From: Thermoplasmatota archaeon
GTDB taxonomy: Archaea; Thermoplasmatota; Thermoplasmata; UBA10834
NCBI GenBank assembly: GCA_030836605.1
Contig: JAUPMC010000059.1
Span: forward strand, 1-11,987
Length of the DNA stretch: 11,987 nt
Direction of reading: 5' to 3'
Below the pieces are notes generated by a model, which searched no databases, had not been told where the DNA came from, and saw nothing but the letters and a program-made list of their open reading frames with translations. This document shows positions 7,260 through 11,987 of the stretch, piece by piece; position 1 is the first letter of the stretch, and every line of letters starts with the position of its first letter. A program made the translations under genes and the position numbers.

Positions 7260-7826
7260 TCACTCGTCTCGGGGGCTCGTTTGGGACAGCTCGAGCCTCA
7301 TCATGACCTCGTCGAAGTACTCGTCCCCCTCCTTCGCCGACCTCGGCACCCGCCCGAACTCCTTGAACCCGAGCTTCTTGTAGAGCGACTGCGCGCGCTC
7401 GTTGTAGGCGAAGGACGACAGCTCGATGGTCTCGATGCCCCGGAACCGCTTGACGGCGAGCTCCATGGTCCGCCTCATCAGGGCCTCGCCCACGCCCTTC
7501 CCCCTGAGCCCCTTGAGGAGTGCGACGCCGAGCACCGCCCTATGCCGATGCTTCGAGGGGAGCCTGTGCACGTGGCAGCTGCCGACGATGCGGCCGTCGA
7601 GCTCGACCAGAAGCATCACGATCTGCCTCGCCTTGGTGTCGCTCAACTGCGACTCGAGCCACTTCTCCTCGGCCTTCAGGGTCACCTTCTTGTCGATGAG
7701 AAGGCCTGATCGGCGCTCGTCAACGAAAGAGTTGATGAAGGACATGCACGCCTTCGCGTCGCCCTTGACTAGCTCCCTGAAGATGATCTCGGTCCCGTCC
7801 GAGGCCACGTGCCTGTATCTCACCAT
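7260..7826 (-). CDS. GNAT family N-acetyltransferase
   Basis: Predicted cytoplasmic acetyl-CoA-dependent N-acetyltransferase of 188 residues, the usual size for a single GNAT domain. The acetyl-CoA-binding motif A is clear at 99-117, with the pyrophosphate loop RGKGVG at 108-113. Motif B follows, with N142 and a helix ending in YKKLGF (149-154), as in RimI/RimL-like and polyamine-acetyltransferase-like members. The ATG at 7826-7824 has only a weak ribosome site; a short leader or leaderless transcript is possible. It starts 48 bases after the coiled-coil gene on the same strand, so the two may be co-transcribed. The acceptor (protein N-terminus, amino acid, polyamine or antibiotic) cannot be told from sequence. 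Confidence 0.9.
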   Translation of the reverse strand: MVRYRHVASDGTEIIFRELVKGDAKACMSFINSFVDERRSGLLIDKKVTLKAEEKWLESQLSDTKARQIVMLLVELDGRIVGSCHVHRLPSKHRHRAVLGVALLKGLRGKGVGEALMRRTMELAVKRFRGIETIELSSFAYNERAQSLYKKLGFKEFGRVPRSAKEGDEYFDEVMMRLELSQTSPRDE

Positions 7827-7874
7827 CGTGTACGCGGAAGGTGGTCTGCGGACAAATAGTTGACTGGAAAAGAC

Positions 7875-9011
7875 TCATCGCTTCAGGACAGGCTTCTGCC
7901 TCGCGGCCTCGGCCAGGTTCTGCTCGATCTTCACGATGCGCGGGGTCAGCCTGCCAAGGTTGTCCCGCATGTCAGCCACCGCGAGCACCATCTCCTTGAC
8001 GACCTCCGGCCGGCCGCTCATGCCCGAGAGCGACTCCTCGATCCTGCGGAGCCGGTTCTCCAGGTCGGGGGGCACCTCGTCGGCGTGGAGCATCGCGATC
8101 TGGGCCTCGAGGCCGGATATCGCCTTGTCGATCTTCCTGTCAGAGGACGACAGCACCATGGCGAGGCCCTTCCCGAGCTTGTCGTCCAGGCCCTTGCTGA
8201 ACTCCGACAGGCCCTTCGACAGGACCTGTTCGAGCACCTCGAGCCTCTGGTCCTGGGACTCTATCCTGCGGATGACGTCCGAGAGGTCCCCGAGCTCCTG
8301 GCACATGTCCTCGAGCAGCTTCTTCTCCTTGTCGCCCATGTCGGGCTCGGCATGCGCGGAGGGGTAGTTCCTGAGCGCGTCTATCATCCCGAGCAGGTCC
8401 ATCTCGGGGCCCGCGTCCCTGATGGCGTCCCGTATCGGCTGCAGCCTCTTGAGCTGAGCCTGGGCCACCTTCAGGACGTCCTTGTTGCCCTTCTCGATGC
8501 TCGCGATCTCCACCAGTATCTGCTCGAGCTGCACGACCGCCTTCGCGACGCCCGAGTCCTCGATCGAGCGTATGTCCCTGACGGCGTCCTTCTTGCCCTT
8601 GGCGATCGCATCCGCGACCGTGGGACCCTCATGCGCGTACACGGTGACGAGGTGTGACACGCCGGCCATGACGGCGCCCTCGACATGGCTCCAGTCCTTC
8701 TCCTGCACCGAGATCTTCTGCGCGCCCGACCGCTCGAAGAGCATGACGAACGACTGGTTGGGCATCAGGCAGACCTCGATGTTGTACGGGGCGTTCCTGG
8801 CGAGCTGGGGCACGTGGTCGGGCTTCTCGCGCTCGACCGCGTTCATGTAAGCGCCCAGATACGCGCTGGCATAGTTCTCCAAGGCCTTCTTGGAAGGGGC
8901 CTGCGCCCTGGCTGACGGGTCCTCGGTCGGCACGCCCAGGTGATGTTGGTCGCCGATTATAGGCTTTGCCATCGCACTCTCGGAGGCCTGGGGCGCGGCA
9001 TGCGGGCACAT
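7875..9011 (-). CDS. Uncharacterised coiled-coil-rich protein, divergently paired with a small GTPase
   Basis: A 378-residue soluble protein that I do not recognise; no signal peptide or membrane segment is visible. The first 40 residues are Ala/Pro/Ser-rich and probably disordered. Residues about 43-130 look like a folded alpha/beta unit, with a hydrophobic stretch at MPNQSFVMLFERSG and later VSHLVTVYAHEG. From about 135 to the end the protein is almost wholly helical with heptad-like spacing, for example VVQLEQILVEIASIEKG, LLEDMCQELGDLSDVIRRI, QRLEVLEQVLSKGLSEF and LENRLRRIEESL. This suggests a long coiled coil or helical bundle. ATG at 9011-9009 has a near-perfect AAGGAGGT 4 bases upstream, which is preferred over the internal ATG at codon 14. 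It is divergent from the GTPase gene, so a scaffold, effector or regulator role is possible but unproven. Confidence 0.8.
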   Translation of the reverse strand: MCPHAAPQASESAMAKPIIGDQHHLGVPTEDPSARAQAPSKKALENYASAYLGAYMNAVEREKPDHVPQLARNAPYNIEVCLMPNQSFVMLFERSGAQKISVQEKDWSHVEGAVMAGVSHLVTVYAHEGPTVADAIAKGKKDAVRDIRSIEDSGVAKAVVQLEQILVEIASIEKGNKDVLKVAQAQLKRLQPIRDAIRDAGPEMDLLGMIDALRNYPSAHAEPDMGDKEKKLLEDMCQELGDLSDVIRRIESQDQRLEVLEQVLSKGLSEFSKGLDDKLGKGLAMVLSSSDRKIDKAISGLEAQIAMLHADEVPPDLENRLRRIEESLSGMSGRPEVVKEMVLAVADMRDNLGRLTPRIVKIEQNLAEAARQKPVLKR

Positions 9012-9015
9012 ACTG

Positions 9016-9023
9016 ACCTCCTT
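9016..9023 (-). promoter_or_regulatory. Strong Shine-Dalgarno site of the coiled-coil gene
   Basis: AAGGAGGT on the minus strand, 4 bases before ATG 9011. It decides in favour of that start over the in-frame ATG 13 codons later. Confidence 0.75.
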
Positions 9024-9060
9024 TTATCTGAGAGTCGGAAATATTATGTATGGCTGAAAA
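9022..9060. promoter_or_regulatory. A/T-rich divergent promoter region between the coiled-coil gene and the GTPase operon
   Basis: This is the only A/T-rich patch between the two divergent genes. AAATATTAT (9039-9047) could be a plus-strand TATA element for the GTPase operon, with a start near 9070. Its complement, TACATAATATTT, could serve the minus strand. Which bases act in each direction cannot be settled by eye. Confidence 0.4.
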
Positions 9061-9127
9061 CATCGCTTCCAAGGGAATCTGAAGACGGCGTCCGCGCATC
9101 GGGCCGTTCCCTTCGGCTGGTGGTCGT

Positions 9128-9943
9128 CTGAGCATAATCCAATCCAAGAGGTACATCAAGAAGATCGCGCTCATCGGAGATTCCGGTGTGGGCAAGACAT
9201 CGCTGATACGCAGGTTCGTGATCGATGTCTTCGACGACAAGTACGTCGCAAGCATCGGGACGAAGGTGAGCAAGAGGGACGTCGAGTACAAGGAGCCTGA
9301 CAAGACCGTCTACCTGACCCTGATGGTCTGGGACATACTCGGCCAGAAGGATTACAGGAAGATGAGGGCCCATGGCATGAGCGGGGCCCACGGGGTCGCG
9401 CTCGTCTCCGACCTGACGAGGCCCGAGACGGTCAAGACGATCGAGGAGTTCTGGCTGTCCGAGGTCGTGGACATACTCGGCACCCTGCCGATCGTCTTCG
9501 TGGGGAACAAGGTGGACCTGGCGGGCAGGGACTGCGCGGCGGCCAAGAACCTGACGGAGGTCGGCAGGAAGATGGAGATGCCCGTCTTCATGTGCAGCGC
9601 CAAGACCGGCGAGAGCGTCGAGGACATGTTCCGCATGATCGGCCAGATGATGATCTCCGGGGACTTCGTCGAGAAGAAGCCCTTGTTCGAGGGGGGCTCC
9701 CTGGCGCAGGCCGTGGACGAGATCGTGACCGACTTCTGCGAGCAGTACGGCGACACCGCCAGGGCGATGGAGCTCGTCGACCGCGAGTTCGCCCGTGCCA
9801 AGGTGGTCATAGCGAAGCCGACGAAGGACAGCCTCCTGATGGCGATCGAGTACCTCTCCGACCTGGAGAGGGACATCCACGGCAGGGACGTGTCCGAGGT
9901 CAACAAGCTCAGGCGCTGGAAGATGATAGACGAGGCGAGGTAG
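9128..9943 (+). CDS. Ras/Rab-like small GTPase with C-terminal helical extension (start codon uncertain)
   Basis: GTP-binding switch protein, 271 residues from the proposed CTG. All five G motifs are present: G1 GDSGVGKTS (17-25), G2 Thr45 in SIGTKV, G3 WDILGQ (68-73) with the catalytic-type Gln73, G4 NKVD (127-130) and G5 SAK (157-159). The G domain ends near 175. An extension of about 90 helical, charged residues follows, and there is no lipid-modified C-terminus. No ATG, GTG or TTG precedes G1 in frame. The first available, GTG at 9188, is Val21 inside the P-loop and would destroy it. The frame is closed by TGA at 9080-9082. CTG 9128 after GGTGGT gives a natural-looking N-terminus (MSIIQSKRYIKK); ATA 9134 or ATC 9137 are alternatives. 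It heads a run of RNA-processing genes, 13 bases before the methylase. Family is certain; role and start are not. Confidence 0.88.
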   Translation: MSIIQSKRYIKKIALIGDSGVGKTSLIRRFVIDVFDDKYVASIGTKVSKRDVEYKEPDKTVYLTLMVWDILGQKDYRKMRAHGMSGAHGVALVSDLTRPETVKTIEEFWLSEVVDILGTLPIVFVGNKVDLAGRDCAAAKNLTEVGRKMEMPVFMCSAKTGESVEDMFRMIGQMMISGDFVEKKPLFEGGSLAQAVDEIVTDFCEQYGDTARAMELVDREFARAKVVIAKPTKDSLLMAIEYLSDLERDIHGRDVSEVNKLRRWKMIDEAR

Positions 9944-9956
9944 TCCCCAGGGTGCC

Positions 9957-10577
9957 GTGACCGAGTTGCCGCAGACCCAGATGAGGAGGAAGAGGCTCGA
10001 GATAGCCCTTCAGAAGCTCAGGCCGCTCGGGGAGCGCTCCGCGAGGCTGGAGCAGTACCAGACCCCGGCGGCGGTGGCCTCCGACATCCTCTGGGAGGCG
10101 TTCTCCGCCGGCGACATCCACGGGAGGAGCGTCGCGGACCTCGGGTGTGGCAACGGCATATTCTGCATAGGGGCGAAGCTGATGGGGGCGGAGCGGGCCG
10201 CGGGGATAGACGTGGACCCCGGGGCGATAAGGGTCGCCAGGGCTAACGCGGAGTCCCTGGGCGTGGATGTGGAGCTGTTCGAGGGGGACGTGTCCTCGAT
10301 GGGGGGGGCCTTCGACACGGTCCTCATGAACCCCCCGTTCGGGGCACAGACGCGGCACGCGGACAGGGCGTTCGTCGAAAAGGCCCTTTCCCTGGCCCCA
10401 GTGACCTATTCCCTGCACAACGACGGCAGCCAGGAGTTCGTCGGGGGCATGACCGGCGCCCTCGGAGGACGGTCCATGGCTATAAAAAGGTATAAATTAC
10501 AGATTCCATATGCGTTCGAGTTCCACAGAAAGGCTAACGAGACGATTTCAGTCGTTCTGTTAAGGCTTGAGAGATAG
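9957..10577 (+). CDS. METTL5-like RNA N6-adenine methyltransferase (COG2263 type)
   Basis: Predicted S-adenosylmethionine-dependent RNA methylase of 206 residues. The fold shows the SAM-binding DLGCGNG (61-67), the acidic loop GIDVDP (83-88) and the catalytic NPPFG (125-129) typical of N6-adenine methylation. LEQYQTP (31-37) just before the fold is a signature of the METTL5/archaeal group. METTL5 modifies an adenine of small-subunit rRNA in eukaryotes, so an rRNA target is likely here, though inferred. The GTG at 9957 has a weak AGGGTG upstream. The ATG at 9981 begins at the position where many relatives start (MRRKRLEIALQKL) but lacks a ribosome site, so the start is open between the two. 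It follows the GTPase by 13 bases and abuts csl4 directly. The last 35 codons turn A/T-rich. Confidence 0.92.
   Translation: MTELPQTQMRRKRLEIALQKLRPLGERSARLEQYQTPAAVASDILWEAFSAGDIHGRSVADLGCGNGIFCIGAKLMGAERAAGIDVDPGAIRVARANAESLGVDVELFEGDVSSMGGAFDTVLMNPPFGAQTRHADRAFVEKALSLAPVTYSLHNDGSQEFVGGMTGALGGRSMAIKRYKLQIPYAFEFHRKANETISVVLLRLER
10481..10498 (+). promoter_or_regulatory. Two tandem TATA-like motifs inside the methylase gene, candidate csl4 promoter
   Basis: TATAAAAA (10481-10488) and TATAAATT (10491-10498) lie ten bases apart in an A/T-rich island within GC-rich coding DNA. Initiation about 25 bases on, near 10510-10525, would give csl4 a leader of roughly 55-70 bases. The bases also code for the conserved tail of the methylase, so promoter use is inferred. 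Confidence 0.45.
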
Positions 10578-11165
10578 GTGATTGGTCTGGCAAGAACCGG
10601 CCGTAGAGTGCTGCCTGGAGACGAGGTGGCCATTGCTGAAGAGTACATGTCGGGAGAGGGCACATACGAGTCCGAGGGCAAGGTATACGCAAGCGCCGTC
10701 GGAGAGCTCGACCTCGACGCTAGGGAGAAGACTGCGAAAGTCATCCTGGACAACCCACCGGTCGTCCTGATGGAAGGGGACACCGTCCTCGCCGAGGTCA
10801 CGGACACCCGGCCCGCCATGGCGATATGCTCTGTCGTGGCCCAGGAGGGCAGGTCAAGGCCCGTCTCGAGCGAGACGCTCGCGTCGGTCCACGTGTCCAA
10901 GATCGCGTCGTCGTACGTCGAGGACGCGGGGGACCTGCTGAGGGCAGGCGACCTCATCCGGGCGCAGGTGATACAGGCGGACCCGTCCGTGCAGCTGTCG
11001 ACCACGGGGCCGCACTTCGGGGTCATCAGGGCGTTGTGCACGGTGTGCAGGTCGCCCCTCGAGAGGAGGGGAAGGGACCTGTGGTGCAACCGCTGCGAGC
11101 AGAAGGAGACGCGGAAGCTGGCCGACGACTACAGGGACTACGACCCCACCAAGGCAAAGGCCTAA
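10578..11165 (+). CDS. csl4: Archaeal exosome RNA-binding subunit Csl4
   Basis: Cap subunit of the archaeal RNA exosome, 195 residues, normal length. The short N-terminal domain carries RRVLPGDEVAIAEEY (9-23) and GEGTYESEGKVYASAVGEL (27-45), which are typical of Csl4. An S1-type RNA-binding domain follows at about 66-146. A C-terminal zinc ribbon uses CxxC pairs at Cys154/157 and Cys170/173. In archaea Csl4 sits on the Rrp41/Rrp42 ring and helps bind RNA and the partner DnaG. The GTG start at 10578 directly follows the TAG of the methylase gene (TAGGTG), so translation is probably coupled; GAGAG just upstream may help. Two TATA motifs about 80-97 bases upstream may give it an extra promoter. 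Pairing with an RNA methylase fits an RNA-maturation operon. Confidence 0.95.
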   Translation: MIGLARTGRRVLPGDEVAIAEEYMSGEGTYESEGKVYASAVGELDLDAREKTAKVILDNPPVVLMEGDTVLAEVTDTRPAMAICSVVAQEGRSRPVSSETLASVHVSKIASSYVEDAGDLLRAGDLIRAQVIQADPSVQLSTTGPHFGVIRALCTVCRSPLERRGRDLWCNRCEQKETRKLADDYRDYDPTKAKA

Positions 11166-11176
11166 ATCCGCGCAGA

Positions 11177-11192
11177 CTGATTGAACAATCAG
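11177..11192. repeat. Perfect 7-bp inverted repeat between csl4 and the small helical gene
   Basis: CTGATTG and CAATCAG are exact reverse complements separated by AA. The repeat starts 12 bases after the csl4 stop and ends just before the GGGGAGG ribosome site of the next gene. It could be a repressor site, or an RNA hairpin affecting that ribosome site or 3' end stability. Function is inferred. Confidence 0.5.
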
Positions 11193-11195
11193 GAA

Positions 11196-11202
11196 GGGGA
11201 GG
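11196..11202 (+). promoter_or_regulatory. Shine-Dalgarno site of the 59-residue gene
   Basis: GGGGAGG is spaced 9 bases from the TTG at 11212, the same spacing seen at the TTG-started binding-protein gene. It is the main evidence for translation of the small gene. Confidence 0.7.
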
Positions 11203-11211
11203 CGGCAGCAT

Positions 11212-11391
11212 TTGACCCAAGGTGAACAAGAGCTCATTGCTGAGATAGCGAAGCTCAGGGAGGACCTGAGGGAACTGCGCGAGATCGTCAATGTGCTGGT
11301 CAACGTCGTCATGGAGGACGACCTCGAGGAGGAGGAACAGGAGTTCACGCCCTTCTCGGGCGCCGACAACAAGTTCAACCTCTACAACTGA
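11212..11391 (+). CDS. Small acidic helical (coiled-coil) protein, 59 residues, function unknown
   Basis: A short gene between csl4 and the SHMT-like gene, started by TTG. Residues about 4-37 form one amphipathic helix with heptad-like Leu/Ile/Val spacing (LIAEIAKLREDLRELREIV, then NVLVNVVM). An acidic run DDLEEEEQE (36-44) and a short tail FTPFSGADNKFNLYN follow. A good ribosome site, position in a same-strand run of genes and a clean helical pattern support it as real. The length and acidic coiled coil suggest an oligomerising adaptor, perhaps for a protein from this operon, but that is speculation. It is not RNA polymerase subunit L and I do not recognise a family. Confidence 0.72.
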   Translation: MTQGEQELIAEIAKLREDLRELREIVNVLVNVVMEDDLEEEEQEFTPFSGADNKFNLYN

Positions 11392-11433
11392 GGCCGGCCG
11401 ACTGGGCCTCCCTGACAGGAGCGGGATCTGCGT

Positions 11434-11987
11434 ATGAAGAGCAGTCACTTCCTCGACATGATGAGACAGCAGGAGCGCTGGAGGCTGGAGGAATCAGTGA
11501 ACCTCCTGGCGTCCGAGAACATGGCCAGCCCTCAGCTGAGGGCCTTGCTGTCGTCCGACTTCGGGCACAGGTACACGCTCCCGATCGAGGCGGAGTCCGG
11601 GGGCGTGTATGTCGAGAACGCCTACAGGGGCACGAGGCTGACGACCGAGGTGGAGCGGTCGTGCGAGAGGGCCGCGTGCGAGGTGTACAAGTCCAAGCAC
11701 TCGTGCGTCCAGCCCATGGGCGGGCACATCGCGGCCATGATCATCATCGGGTCCACGACGAGGAAGGGGGACTCGGTCTACGCCATCCCCGTCGAGAACG
11801 GGGGGTACGACGGCTACGCGCAGCCGTACCTGCCGGACATACTCGGCCTTAGGGCGGGCACGCTCCCGTTCGACGCGTCCAGGCAGAACCTGGACACCGA
11901 CGCGACCGTCACCCTGATCCGGAAGAAGAAGCCAGGGCTTGTGATACTCGGCGCGTCGTTCATTCTGTTCCCGTACGACATGGGCCC
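11434..11987 (+). CDS. Serine hydroxymethyltransferase-like PLP-dependent enzyme (5' part; gene continues past window)
   Basis: The first 184 residues of a fold-type I PLP enzyme resembling GlyA, which moves a one-carbon unit between serine and tetrahydrofolate or tetrahydromethanopterin. SHMT landmarks visible are SVNLLASENMASP (21-33), SDFGHRY (41-47), the YRGT segment (64-67), the VQP block (92-94), PFD (145-147) and a KKPGLVILGASFILFP stretch (165-180), in the order of archaeal GlyA. By eye alignment, several usual active-site positions differ. The PHSGSQAN-type motif reads PMGGHIAA, the RYAEGxPGKR segment is not conserved, and the GGHxxH histidine pair reads GGYDGY (123-128). The catalytic lysine region is outside the window. 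ATG 11434 has GGAG 12 bases upstream. It may be a divergent SHMT or a related aldolase, so no symbol is given. Confidence 0.82.
   Translation, partial: MKSSHFLDMMRQQERWRLEESVNLLASENMASPQLRALLSSDFGHRYTLPIEAESGGVYVENAYRGTRLTTEVERSCERAACEVYKSKHSCVQPMGGHIAAMIIIGSTTRKGDSVYAIPVENGGYDGYAQPYLPDILGLRAGTLPFDASRQNLDTDATVTLIRKKKPGLVILGASFILFPYDMG

Noticed and set aside
9050..9082. Ten-codon frame from ATG 9050 ending at TGA, read as a leader peptide or a TGA-readthrough start of the GTPase
   Set aside because: No ribosome site and no selenocysteine or readthrough signal visible. The intervening sequence (RRRPRIGPFPSAGGR) does not resemble a GTPase N-terminus. Kept only as an alternative in the finding on the missing start.
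8940..9131. A 63-codon plus-strand frame across the divergent promoter region
   Set aside because: It starts inside the coiled-coil gene on the opposite strand, passes through promoter sequence, and ends at 9131 in a frame different from the GTPase.
11026..11448. Minus-strand frames covering the small gene between csl4 and the SHMT-like gene
   Set aside because: They span two plus-strand genes and their ribosome sites antisense, with Ser/Leu- or Pro-rich shadow composition.

Overview
The window looks like chromosomal DNA from a high-GC archaeon. The evidence is an archaeal Csl4 exosome subunit, a METTL5-type RNA methylase of the archaeal/eukaryotic kind, a Rab/Ras-like small GTPase, TATA boxes of the form TATAAATA instead of -35/-10 boxes, and heavy use of AGG (Arg) and ATA (Ile) codons. 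The gene set suggests a Thermoplasmatota relative, perhaps near Methanomassiliicoccales or the uncultured peptide-using sediment lineages. That lineage is inference from gene content only.

The left and middle part (1-9011) is all on the minus strand. A five-gene peptide ABC transporter operon reads from 5899 down past the left edge: a membrane-anchored substrate-binding protein, two permeases (DppB, DppC) and two ATPases (DppD, DppF). Junctions are ATGA overlaps or a short overlap, except for a 124-base gap after the binding protein. DppF runs off the window and has an unusual C-terminal extension. Upstream lies a 307-base non-coding stretch with a TATA box, an inverted repeat near the predicted transcript start, a larger hairpin and T-rich termination tracts. 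Next come a secreted protein with a Gly/Asn/Asp-rich tail and its own TATA box and Shine-Dalgarno site, a GNAT acetyltransferase, and an unrecognised 378-residue protein rich in predicted coiled coil.

At about 9012-9127 the coding direction flips. The plus strand then carries a tight run of genes: a Ras-like small GTPase with a C-terminal helical extension, a METTL5-like RNA N6-adenine methylase, Csl4, a 59-residue acidic helical protein, and the 5' part of a serine hydroxymethyltransferase-like PLP enzyme. This looks like an information-processing operon with a GTPase at its head.

The points most worth a second look are these. The GTPase has no ATG, GTG or TTG start ahead of its P-loop. It is divergently paired with the coiled-coil protein. 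The SHMT-like enzyme seems to have Tyr at both positions of the usual GGHxxH histidine pair. Two tandem TATA motifs lie inside the methylase gene just upstream of csl4. Initiation is unusually loose, with three TTG and three GTG starts. No RNA genes, CRISPR arrays, insertion sequences or phage genes were seen.
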